A DNA stretch of 64,000 nt from Styela clava (taxonomy: Eukaryota; Chordata; Ascidiacea; Stolidobranchia; Styelidae): the NCBI RefSeq assembly GCF_964204865.1, contig NC_135263.1, positions 9,717,426-9,781,425 of the forward strand. The letters are read 5' to 3'. The notes below the pieces were generated by a model that worked only from the letters and a program-made list of their open reading frames with translations, was not told where the DNA came from and did no database searches. This document shows, piece after piece, positions 10,020 to 22,010 of this stretch. Both the position numbers and the translations under genes were made by a program. The stretch's first letter is position 1. Every line of letters starts with the position of its first letter.

Positions 10020-13000
10020 GGAGGTGTCGGTTTTACCACTCGTTAGGACTTGTCGATGGGGTCCTATCGCGCTCCAGAAAATTCTGGAACGCCCTATGCC
10101 CATTCTTTAGTGCCAATTGAATGTAAATATTTTAGGCAATTTGTCATGCAGGAATTTAACAATGAAAGCAGCATGGATACTCGAAAAGATTGACAACCAT
10201 CAAATAATGTCTTGTCAAACACACCCTACAAATTTAGGTATATTCGAATTTGCAGACGCAAAGAGATTACTCTGAGAGATATAACACATCGGTAAGGGAA
10301 ATTTCACAATCAGTAATAAAAAGATACACTCTGTGCATATATTTGGATAGGATTCGTCTGAAAAATGGTAAATAAATTAGAATCAAAACGAATTTTTGTC
10401 ATGGAAGTACAAGTTAGAAGCAAAATTTCTATATTGACATGACCAGTCACTGTCCAAGGTGATTTATCATTCATCGTGAATATGACGAATAAGATTGCCA
10501 AATGGAGACAGCATCTTATACAAACTGTTTCTATATTAGGCAATTAGGAATTTAGGAGCGCAGCACTAGTGCTACCAACATGGAGAGTCGGAGAGTCAAA
10601 AAGTTCAACAACCAACAAATAGTGGTTTGTCAAACACACCCTACAAATTTAGGTATAATGGAATTTGCATACGAAAAGAGACTACTCTGGAAGATGTAAC
10701 ACATCGGTAAGGGTGATTCAACATCTTTTTACAATCAGAAATAAAAATATAAACTCTCTGCATATATTTGGATAAGATTCGTCAGAATAATGGTCATTGA
10801 ATTAGGATCAAGACGAATTCTGGTCATGTAAGTACAAAGTGCAACGTGGAGCAAAATTCCTATAATGACATTACTAGTCCCTATTCAAGGTGATTTATTA
10901 TTCATCATGAATATGACAGCCAAATGGAGACAGCATATTATACAAAATGGATTAATTTTGAAAGCCAAACGAATGTTTCTATATTAAAGCAATTTGGAAT
11001 TTAGGACAGCAGCACTAGTGCTACCAACATGGAGAGTCAAAAAGTTTAACAACCAACAAATAGTGGTTTGTCAAACACACCCTACAGATTTAGATATTGG
11101 AATTTGCATACGAAAAGAGAGAGATATAACACATCGGTAAGGGTGATTCAACATCATTTTACAACCAGAAACGAGATTAGAAACTCTGTGCATATATTTA
11201 GATAGGATTCGTCAGAATAATGGTCATTAAATTAGAATCAAGACGAATCTTGGTCATGTAAGTACAAAACGCAATGAGAAGCAAAATTTCTATAATGACA
11301 TTACTTATCATCGCCCAAGGTGCTTGATCATTAATCATGAATATAAAAAATGAGATAGCCAAATGGAGACAGCATATCATAGAAAATGGTTTCATTTGGA
11401 AAGCCAAACGAATGTTTCTATCTTAGGCAATTTGGAATTCCGGACCGCAGCACTAGTTCTAACGACATGGAGAGTCAAAAAGTTTAACAACCAACAAATA
11501 GTGGTTTGTCAAACACACCCTGAAAATTTAGGTATATTGGAATTTGCATACGAAAAGACACTACTCTGGGAGATCTAATACATCGGTAAGGGTGATTCAA
11601 CATCTTTTTACACTCGGAAATAAAAATATACACTCTCTGCATATATTTGGATAGGATTCCTCAGAATAATGGTCATTGGATTAGAATCAAGACGAGTTTT
11701 GGTCATGTAAGTACAAAACGCAATGTGAAGCAAAATTTCTATAAAGGCATTACTAGTAACCGTCCAAGGCGATTTATCATTTATCGTAAATATGACAAAT
11801 GAGATAGCCAAATGGAGACAGCATATTATACAAAATGGTTTCATTTTGAAAGCCAAACGAATGTTTCTATATTAGGCAATTTGGAGTTTAGGACCGCAGC
11901 ACTAGTGCTGCCAACATGGAGAGTCAAAATGTTTAACAACCAACAAATAGTGGCTTGTCAAACACACCCTACAAATTTAGGTATATTTGAATTTGTACAC
12001 AAAAATAACTAATCTGGGAGATACGGCGAGGGGGAATTAACATCATTTTTTACAATCAGTATTAAAAATCTATACTCTGTGCATTTGTTTGGATGGGCTT
12101 CGTCAAAAAAATGGTAATTAAATTAGAATATTGACGAATTTTGGTTATGTAAGTACAAAACGCAATGTGCAAGCAAAATTTCTATAATGACATTACTTGT
12201 CATCGTCCAAGGTGATTTCTCATTAATCACGAATATGACAAATGAGATAGCCAAATGGAGACAGCATATTATACAAAATGGTTTCATTTTGAAAGCCAAA
12301 CGAATATTTCTATATTAGGCAATTTGGAGTTTAGGGCCGCAGCAGTAGTGCTACCAACATGGAGAGTCAAAATGTTTAACAACCAACAAATAGTGGCTTG
12401 TCAAACACACCCTACAAATTCAGGTATATTTCAATTTGTACTCAAAAAATGCGAGGGGGGCATTAACATCATTTCCACAATCAGTAATAAAAATATAAAC
12501 TCTGTGAATATATTTGGATAGGATTCGTCAGAATAATGGTAATTAAATTATATTCAAGACGAATTTTGGTCATGTAAGTACAAAGTGCAACGTGGAGCAA
12601 AATTCCTATAATGACATTACTAGTCACCGTCCAAGGTGATTTATCATTCATCATGGATATGACGAATGAGATGTCCAAATGGAGACAGCATATTATAGGC
12701 GAATGTACCAAATGAATGTTTCATTTTTAGGCAATTATGAATATAGAACCGCAGCTTGTGGCTTGTCAAACACATCCTACAAATTTTGGTATATTCGAAT
12801 TTGTGAATGAAAAATAAAACTACTCTGGGGGATATAACACATCAGTAAGGGAAAATGTAACCATCATTTCACAATCATTTAAGAAAATAAAAAGCTGTGT
12901 GCATACATTTGGGTAGGATTACTTAGAAAATTGCTTATCAAATAAGAATCAAGACGAATTTCGGTCATTAAATTTCATAAGCGTAACGTGAATTTCTATA

Positions 13001-13900
13001 ATGTCATTACTAGTCACTGTCCGACTGAATTTATCATTCATCATGAATATGACGAATGAGATAGCCAAATGAAACAGCATATTATATAAAATTGTTTCAT
13101 TTTGTGCCCAACGAATGTTTCATTGTTGGCATTTTGAATATACGACCGCAGCAGTAATGCTACCAGCACGGAGAGTCAAAAAGACTCTTGTGGTTTGTCA
13201 AACACACACTGAATAATTTTGATATATTTGAATTTGTAAACGAAAAAAGACTACTCTGGGAGACATAACACATTGGCAAAAATGAATGCAACAGAATTAT
13301 ACAATCCGAAATACAACAAAAATTATCTGCATGTATTTTTGTAAGATTCCTTAAAAAAGTAGTTATTAAATAATCAAAGTAAAATTTCTATAATGACATT
13401 ACTAGTCACTGTCCCAGGGGATCATGAATATTAATAATGGGGTAGCCAAAAGCCAGAAGTGCGAAAGAGTAACGTGAAGCATAATTTCTATAATGAAAAT
13501 ACTAGTCACTGTCCGTGGTGATTTATCATTCATCATGAATATGGCTAATGGGATAGCCAAATGGAGACAGCATATTATAGAAAAATGTTTATTTTAGTGC
13601 CAAACAAATATTTCATTTTTAGGCAATTTCGATTAAGGGAACACAGCATTTTTTCTACTAGCATTTAGTCAAAAAGATTCGGCTTGTCAAACACACCCTA
13701 AAATTTAGGTATATTTGAATTTGTACACAAAAAAGATTACTCGGAGAGATATAACACATCAGTGATGAAGAATGCAACCTTTCACAATCAGTAATAAAAA
13801 CTATGTGCATATAGATTCGTTAGAAAATCAGTTATCAAATAAAACGGGAATGGACCTCATGGAATGGTCATGGGAAGCGCTTTTGAGCAAAGTTTTTTAC
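10020..13900 (+). repeat. Tandem array with period about 440 bp
   Basis: The anchor GGAGACAGCAT or close variants recurs at about 10504, 10926, 11365, 11814, 12257, 12679, 13071 and 13563, a spacing of 390-490 bp. Each monomer holds a core that starts after TTTCTATATTAG or similar (GCAATTTGG…) and ends CTACAAATTTAG/GTATATT, like an exon with an acceptor and a donor. The core is open in the middle monomers (ATG frames at 11363, 11812 and 12255 giving METAYYTKWFHFESQTN…) but has stops or shifts in others. On the minus strand the same monomers hold a frame beginning MKPF…CCLHLAISF. The middle monomers are most alike, the outer ones more diverged, as expected for unequal exchange. Confidence 0.85.
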
Positions 13901-14346
13901 TAACAATATCTTTTATTTAGGCATCACGGAAAATTTGGTAACAGAATGACAGTCTTTGGAAGTGATTACCGCCACCAAACAGAGTCTTGTCAAACAATGA
14001 GGCTTGTAGAGTTTACTATACTCAATTAGTAAAACGTTTTGTTTGTCATACAATTTCTGATTGTAGAAAGTAAGCACCGTCATTCAACTGTAATTTATTG
14101 TAAAAGTTGAAGAAATTGATATAAATTACTTCAAATATAGCGGATTCTGCCAATGTTTTTTTGTTATTCTGTGAATAGTTTTATTTTAGCATAGGCCCAA
14201 CAAATATCGCCTGGTAATGATGTCGATGCTGTGTTCTACCTCCCAGGGCCCAACCCTTCCCAGAACCCCATCCCCCCTCCCAACCCCTGTGTATGTGAGT
14301 GTATTATATTTGTGTTTTGTTTTGTTTTTTGAAGGAGAGTCATCGA

Positions 14347-14384
14347 CAGAAGATACAAACCATGCCGGCCTGGTTTGTCTTCTG
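14347..14384. repeat. 38-nt imperfect palindrome
   Basis: The sequence from CAGAAGATACAAACCATGCC to GGCCTGGTTTGTCTTCTG folds back on itself with very few mismatches. The equivalent positions in segment X copies 2 and 3 (23017-23054 and 32734-32771) keep the structure in part. It could be a hairpin in RNA, a cruciform, or the end of an old element. Confidence 0.7.
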
Positions 14385-15488
14385 AAGATGATTTCCAAAC
14401 AAAAACCGGCAGTGTTGATGAAGTATAATAGATTATATTTGTGTTATGGTAGCATCGACAATCATAATAGACTTTATTTGGTTTGTACTAAATACAGGTC
14501 AAATCACACATTAGTTGTTTATCGACTGAATCAATAATTCAACAAACAAATGGTTCCAAAAAATGATTTTTCATGTTTTATATTTTTAATGCCAACTTGA
14601 CCATGACAATTATGTTGAATGACGCTGTCTCCTTCATGCCAGATTATGATAATATCACGTAAATAGATGTTTAATTTAAACTAAAATGGAGGGATGGGAG
14701 AAAATTAAAATACAATGAAATATAAACAATACTTCTATGAACAAAATTTGGTGATATGAAAACAAATAACAGTCAGATATGCGGTCTTATTCATGCATTC
14801 GCATTCATTGAAAATTACATAATAAATTGTTAATAAGTCATGCCAGATTATTTTCATATTACAAAGATATATGTTTATAAATGGAATGCGGGGATGCAAA
14901 AAATCAAAATGCAGTAAAATAGAAACAATATTATTATAGACATATCTATTACAAAATTTTGTAGATATGTGAAAACAAATAACAATGATCATTTATGCGG
15001 TTTCATATTGTTCGCATCCGTCAAAAATTACGAAACAATAAATTGTTAATGAGTCGTGTTTTGTAGAAGCGTTTGAATACAAATCTTGTTACATTCAGTC
15101 TATTTTTTATATTAAAGCCCTGTATATCACAAGTGCGGCTGCGATGCGTTTGTCTGTGAGCACATCTTAGTTATCTTCATAGTTGCATGCTTAAATTTGA
15201 TAAACTGATGTGGCAAGTCCAAGTTTAATGATTGAGAAAACCTGTAAATATAAAACAAAAAATTAGTCACGAAGCCGGTGGTATTGCTATATCTTTTGCT
15301 TTCATTTTATAGAATAATATAGACATACGATAGACAAAAAATTGATGCCATTGGCGCAAAACCGGCGTCTTTGCTGTCTACCCGAATTCAGCAAGATACT
15401 AATCTGCCTAGCAGCCTACATCAGGTCTAGTTTACAAGTACAACATGTAGGAAGTACTGAAAATATTAACAGGACACAACGCATAATT

Positions 15489-15695
15489 TTAATTGTTACA
15501 TTGTTTCATAATTGTTGCGTTCTGACAGTTCCGCAATTTTTCGATCTCATTGAAAACTAGATGACTATAGCCGGGGTAACCACCTGCTGGAGCTAAAAAT
15601 AAGCACGGGTGACGAAAAGTTATTTTGCGAGGCGGTGGGGGTGTGCGGTACTTAACAACGACAGAAACGCAGAATAAAAATGAGAAATAAATCAT
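15489..15695 (-). CDS. Candidate signal-peptide-like 68-residue frame
   Basis: ATG at 15695 opens MIYFSFLFCVSVVVKYR, a short hydrophobic N-terminus, followed by a PPPP stretch and a tail with three cysteines ending KQCNN. An acceptor-like TTATTTTTAG lies within it (before CTCCAGC), so only the second half may be an exon. No family is recognised. It sits in repeat-rich DNA; chance is a serious alternative. Confidence 0.2.
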   Translation of the reverse strand: MIYFSFLFCVSVVVKYRTPPPPRKITFRHPCLFLAPAGGYPGYSHLVFNEIEKLRNCQNATIMKQCNN

Positions 15696-15813
15696 ACACG
15701 AGTCTCTTCCGCACTGCCATTTTTTTATTTAAGTCGCTCCGAACAAAGTTGCATGCAGCCCCGAAATCGCGCATGGAAAGACACGAAGTTACAGCCACGC
15801 GCAACTTCTAAAG

Positions 15814-16088
15814 CAGACATGAGCAAAGGAAGGCTCGCGGACCAAATCTGGCCCATTGGGTAATTCAATCTGGCCCGCCTGAGGCTGCCGCAAATGTACT
15901 GAAACAAAATTTTGATGTTTCAGCTAAAAATAGCTCAGGGAATTTCTTGAGATTGCAATTAAATTTGGTGCGGGGCCTATTGTTTTCCGCATTTACTTTT
16001 GTAAACTTTTTATGTCCCACTTAGCTGGCCCGCCAGTCAAGGTAGGCAAAATTTTTAGCCCTTGGTTTAAAAACCTTGCCCACCCCTG
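15814..16088. mobile_element. hAT-like MITE, family 1
   Basis: The right end reads AAAACCTTGCCCACCCCTG, the left end begins CAGACATGAGCAAAG. Flanking octamers TTCTAAAG (15806-15813) and CTCTAAAG (16089-16096) agree at seven of eight positions. The inside contains CTGGCCCG repeats. The reverse complement of 40470-40715 is a second member of the same family. Non-autonomous: no transposase frame. Confidence 0.8.
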
Positions 16089-16460
16089 CTCTAAAGTGTT
16101 TTGTGGTAGTATTGTGGGCACTACTTGCAGAAGCAGTGATCATAGCAGCTCTTACTCTTTCGACTTTGTTTGACATTAGCAAATTCCTTTCATATTCTAA
16201 ACGAAACTCATGTTTACGATTACTCGTTGTCTAAATTACAACAATGAGTCATCCATGTTTTTAGGACATAATAAGCTCGCAATTAAAAAAAAAAACAATT
16301 ACATGTCTTTGACTTCGCGCTATTAAACTATATATATAAGCTACATATTAAAACTTGATCACTCAAATATTAACAACTGTTTGAATGAGATAACTCACTG
16401 ATAATGCCCGACTAACGGCGTTTTAACATGATATAACAATTTTTACTTAAGATTTTGAAA

Positions 16461-16612
16461 GGTTTCCATTACATACTTGCTTTGCTGATCAGGCTCGATT
16501 GGCGTCCATCTCCCTCAGTGATGCATATCAGACAATTGACAATAACTTTTGATGAAACGATAAATTGTCTTGCAAGCAGTGTTTGGGAAAGCTGAAAATA
16601 AATATAAACGAT
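16461..16612 (-). repeat. Exon-like dispersed repeat, copy 1
   Basis: On the minus strand the order is a TTTATTTTCAG acceptor, about 115 nt of core, then CAAAGCAA/GTATGT as a donor. The core is open in one frame here (LSQTLLARQFIVSSK…, about 38 codons). Related copies at 41148-41309 and 42712-42845 have stops or shifts. It is either a duplicated exon of an unknown gene or a repeat that carries splice-like edges. Confidence 0.5.
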
Positions 16613-16620
16613 TTAATGTA

Positions 16621-17555
16621 GTGTAGGCTAGATGTATCTATTATAATAATTTTATATTTGGTGGAAGCAGAGCGAAGGTAAGCAAATACTTCATTATAAT
16701 ATCGATTAACTTTAGGTAACTTAATTTTACAAAAAATTCAAATTTTCATGTATTGATAATATTTGTTACCTAATCATGTACGTGCCGAAACACAATTTTT
16801 TCTGTTCCCACTTTTACCTATTATTGGCGAGTTTTTTTTTCAATAATAAAAAGACAATCAGTTTTCCGAATTCTACTAAAATAAATTTACCTGAAATTAA
16901 TTGTTAGGGTATTTTTTTAACCTTACAGGGAAAATTTTTTGGCTAATATTTTTCTAAGATTACAAGGGCAATAAAGTACATTACGTGTCCAGCCGTTTTA
17001 TGGATCATACGATTATATATTTACGGTCAGCAATGCGTAGAAAAATCGCCTTCTGATAATATTATTTTACCTAAATGTGTAGGTCCGCAAACACGATCTT
17101 CCCTCTTCTTGCGAATCGTCTAAAAATATATGTAACGTAAAAATATCTGCAGTTTGCAAATGACACAAATTACTCATTTTAAAAAATTTCACGTCTGTTC
17201 TGCATCAAGATTCTAAAAATCAGTTATTGATAATGTACATTATTGTACTATTATTTTTCCTCGTTGTAGATGTCTTTAAAGAAATATTTCTAATCTCTTC
17301 AATTTCTCGGCATGATTTATTGTAAAAAGAAATACCATTTAATAAAAATATTCAATTGCAGTTTTTAGAAAGTCCCTTATCAAAGAAATTCACTTAATTG
17401 GACCTCTTACCGAGAAAGTTCATAAATACAATACTTTTAGCAAATTTCTTTTAGAAATAAACACAAAAACAAAAATAAATTCAATCATCAATTTCCAATA
17501 GCTCAATTCACAATAACATTAATAAAACTAAGCCTAATTAAATCTATATAAAAAA
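16621..17555. other. AT-rich spacer before the satellite
   Basis: Very AT-rich with many short homopolymers. I see no gene or repeat unit here. Confidence 0.5.
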
Positions 17556-20500
17556 TTCACTTAGTATATTTGTCCTGGGTTCCTTCTGTTCTTCATCTTC
17601 ATTGTCCTATATCTGAAAAACTAAGAGAACATTAATAAAATTAACCATAAGTAAATCTATATAAAAATTTTACTCGGTATATTTGTCGTTGTTTCTTCCT
17701 CCTGTTTTTCATCTTCACAGTCCTATATATAAAAATCTAAAAAAAAATTAATAACATTCATAGTCCCTTATCTGAAAAGCTAAGATAACATTAATATAAC
17801 TAAGCCTAATTACGTCTATATAAAAAATTTCCTCGGTTAATTTGACTTTGTTTTTTCTTCTGTTCTTCATCTTCATAGTCCTATATTTGAAAAGCTAAGA
17901 TAACATTATTAAAATTAAGCCTACATAAATCTATATGAAAAATGTACTTGGTATATTTATCCCTGGTTCTTCCTTCTGTATATTTCGACGTCCTGTATCT
18001 GAAAAGCTAAGATAACATTAATAAAACTAAGCCTAATTGAATCTATATACAAATTTACTTGGTATATTTGTCCTTGGTACTTCCTTCGGTTCTTCAGCTC
18101 CATAGTTCTATATCTGAAAAGCTAAGATAACATTAACATTATTATCACTAATCCTAGTTGAATCGATATAAAACATTTACATATATTCTAGATTCGTCTT
18201 TGCTTACGTCTTCCGTCGTCTTCAACTCTGCATCTTCATAGTCCTATATCTGAGAAGCTAAGATGACATTAATATCACTATACCTAGTTAAATCGATAAA
18301 AAATAATTACATACATTCTAGAATCTGCTTTGCTTCCGTCTTCCATCGTCTTCATTTCCCAATTTTCTTAGCCCTGTATCTGAGAAGCTAAGATAACATT
18401 ATTATCACTAATCCTAGATAAAACGCTATAAAACATTTACATACATTCTAGATTCGTCTTTGCTTCCGTCTTCCGTGGTCTTCATTTTTGAATCTTCATA
18501 GTCCTGTATCTGAAAAGCTAAGATAACATTATTATCACTAATCCTAGATAAAACGCTATAAAACATTTACATACATTCTAGATTCGTCTTTGCTTCCGTC
18601 TTCCGTCGTCTTCATAGTCCTGTATCTGAGAAACTAAGATGATAATAATAACACTATTCCTAGTTAAATCGATAAAAAATATTTACATACATTTTAGATT
18701 CGTCTTTGCTTCCGTCTTCCTTCGTCATCATTTCTCAAACTTCATAGTCCTGTATCTGAGAAGCTAAGATAACATTATTATCAGTAATTCTAGATGAATC
18801 GATATAAAACATTTACATACATTCTAGAGTCGTCTTTGCTTCCGTCATCCGTCGTCTTCATCTCTGCATCTTCATAGTCTTGTATCTGAGAAGCCAAGAT
18901 GATATTAATATCACTATTCCTAGTTAAATCGATAAAAAATATTTACATACATTCTAGATTCGTCTTTGTTTCCGTCTTCCTTCGTCATCATTTCTCAATC
19001 TTCATAGTCCTGTATCTGAGAAGCTAAGATAACATTATTATCAATAATCCTAGTTAAATTGTTATAAAACACTTACATACATTTTAAATTCGTCTTTTTT
19101 CCCGTCTTCCATAGTCTTCATTTTTGAATCTTCATAGTCCTGTATCTGAGAAGCTAAGATAACATTATTATCACTAATCCTAGTTAAATCGATATATAAC
19201 ATTTACATAAATTCTAGATTCGTCTTCGCTTCCGTCTTCCGTCGTCTTCATTTCACAATCTTCCTAATCCTGTATCTGAGAAGCAAAGATAACATTATTA
19301 TCACTCATCCTAGATGAATCGATATAAAGCATTTTCATACATTCAAGATTCGTCTTTACTTCTGTCTTTCGTCGTCTTCATCTCTGCATCTTCACAATCC
19401 TGTATCTGAAAAGCTAAGATGATACTATAATCACTATTCCTAGTCAAATCGATAAAAAATATTTACATACATTTTAGATGTGTCTTTGCTTCCGTCTTCC
19501 TTCGTCATCATTTCCCAAACTTCATAGTCCTGTATCTGAGAAGCTAAGATAACATTATTCTCACTAATACTAGTTAAATCGATATAAAACATTGACATAC
19601 ATTTTAAATTTGTCTTTTTTCCCGTCTTCCATCGTCTTCATTTTTGAATCTTCATAGTCCTGTATCTGAGAAGCTAAGATAACATTATTATCACTAATCC
19701 TAGTTAAATCGATATAAAACATTTACATACATTCTAGATTCGTCTTTGCTTCCGTCTTCCTTCGTCATCATTTCTCAATCTTCTTAGTCCTGTATCTGAG
19801 AAGCTAAGATAACATTATTATCACTGATCCTAGTTAAAACGATATAAAACATTTACATACATTCTAGATTCGTCTTCGCTTCCGTCTTCTGTCGTCTTCA
19901 TTTCTTAATCTTCCTAATCCTGTATCTGAGAAGCTAAGATAACATTATTATCACTAGTCCTAGATGTATCGCTATAAAACATTTACATACATTCTAGATT
20001 CCTCTTCGCTTCCGTCTTCTGTCGTCTTCATTTCTTAATCTTCCTAATCCTGTATCTGAGAAGCTAAGATAACATTATTATCACTAGTCCTAGATGAATC
20101 GCTATAAAACATTTACATACATTCAAGATTCGTCTTTACTTCCGTCTTCCGTCGTCTTCATCTTTGCATCTTCATAGTCCTGTATCTGAGAAGCTAAGAT
20201 GTTATTATTATCACTATTCCTAGTTGAATTGATTTTAAACATTTACATACATTTTAAATTCGTCTTTTTCCCGTCTTACATCGTCTTCATTTTTGAATCT
20301 TCATAGTTCTGTATCTGAGAAGCTAAGATAACAATATTATCACTAATCCTAGTTAAATCGATATAAAACATTTACATACATTCTAGATATGTCTTTGCTT
20401 CCGTCTTCCGTCGTCTTCATAGTCCTGCATCTGAGAAGCTAAGATGATATTAATATCACTATTCCTAGTTAAATCGATAAAAAATATTTACATACATTTT

Positions 20501-22010
20501 AGATTCGTCTTTGCTTCCGTTTTCCTTCGTCATCATTTCTCAAACTTTATAGTCCTGTATCTGAGAAGCTAAGATAACATTATTATCACTAATCTTAGAT
20601 GAATCGATATAAAACATTTACATACATTCTAGATTCGTCTTTGCTTCCGTCATCCGTCGTCTTCATCTCTGCATCTTCATAGTCTTGTATCTGAGAAGCC
20701 AGGATGATATTAATATCACTATTCCTAGTTAAATCGATAAAAAATATTTACATACATTCTAGATTCGTCTTTTTTTCGTCTTCCTTCGTCATCATTTCTC
20801 AATCTTCATAGTCCTGTATCTGAGAAGCTAAGATAACAATATTATCACTAATCCTAGTTAAATTGTTATAAAACATTTACATACATTTTAAATTTGTCTT
20901 TTTTCCCGTCTTCCATCGTCTTCATTTTTGAATCTTCATAGTCCTGTATCTGAGAAGCTAAGATATTATCATTATCACGTATCCTAGTTAAATCGATAAA
21001 AAATATTTACATACATTCTAGATTCGTCTTTGCTTCGGTCTTCATTCGTCACCATTTCTCAATCTTCATAGTCCTGTATCTAAGAAGCTAAGATAACATT
21101 ATTATCGCTTATCCCTTATCCTAGTTAACTCGATATAAAATTTTCACATACATTCCAGATTGGTCTTTGCTCCCGTCGTCTTCATTTTTGAATCTTCATA
21201 GTCCTGCATTTAAGAAGCTAAGATAACATTTTAGCTAAGATAACATTAATATTACTGTTCCTAGTTAAATCAATAAAAAATATTTACATAATTCTAGATT
21301 CGTCTTTGCTTCCATCTTCCTTCGTCATCATTTCTCAATCTATATAGTCCTGTATCTGAGAAGCTAAGATAACATTATTATCACTAATCCTAGTTAACTC
21401 GATATAAAATATTCACATACATTCTAGATTGGTCTTTTTTCGTCTTCCATCGTCTTCATTTCTGAATCTCCATAATCCTGTTTCTGAGAAGCTAAGATAA
21501 CATTATTATCACTAATCTTCGTTAAATCGATATAAAACATTTACATACATACATTCCAGATTCGTCTTTGCTTCCGTCGTCTTCATTTTTGAATCTTCAT
21601 AGTCCTGCATTTAAGAAGCTAAGATAACATTAATATTAATGTTCCTAGTTAAATCAATAAAAAATGTTTACATACATTCCAGATTCCTCTTTGCTTCCGT
21701 CTTCCGTCGTCTTCATTTCTGAATCTTCATAGTCCTGTAACTAAGAAGCTAAGAGAACATTACTAAAACTAATCCTAAAAAATATTTACATACATTCTAG
21801 ATTCGCCTTTGCTTCCGTTGTCTTCATTTCTTAATCTCCATAGTCCTGTATCTGAGAAGCTAGGAACATTAATAAAACTAATCCTAGTTAAATTTATATA
21901 AAATATTCACATACATTCTAGATTCGTTCTTGCTTCCTTCTATTCGTCATTTCCTAATCTTTATAATTGTGCATCTGAAAAACTGAGATACAATAATATT
22001 AACTAGGCCT
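17556..22010 (-). repeat. Satellite array 1, monomer about 130 bp
   Basis: Head-to-tail monomers recognised by GTCCTGTATCTGAGAAGCTA, then AACATTATTATCACTAATCC, AAATCGATATAAAACATTTA and TCGTCTTTGCTTCCGTCTTC. The leftmost units (17560-18130) are much diverged and the right edge units (21770-22000) moderately so, while the interior is homogeneous. Strand is given as minus because the exon-like reading of the monomer (CAG/GACTATGAAGAT…, then GTATGTAAAT) lies there. Variants differ by a 14-nt deletion and by substitutions that create stop codons, so it is treated as non-coding. Confidence 0.95.

Larger units (their letters stand above)
13900..16620. repeat. Segment X, copy 1 (diverged)
   Basis: Shares a series of blocks in the same order with 22010-24698 and 31728-34400: the C-rich stretch before CCCAACCCCTGTGTATGTGA (about 14280), the long near-palindrome at 14347-14384, the TGTTGAATGA…GGAGGGATG block (here doubled, 14570-15060), and the AAGTGCGGCT…TGCGTTTGT block near 15131. 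It is clearly diverged from the other two copies, which are nearly identical to each other. A hAT-like element (15814-16088) is inserted here only. Confidence 0.75.
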
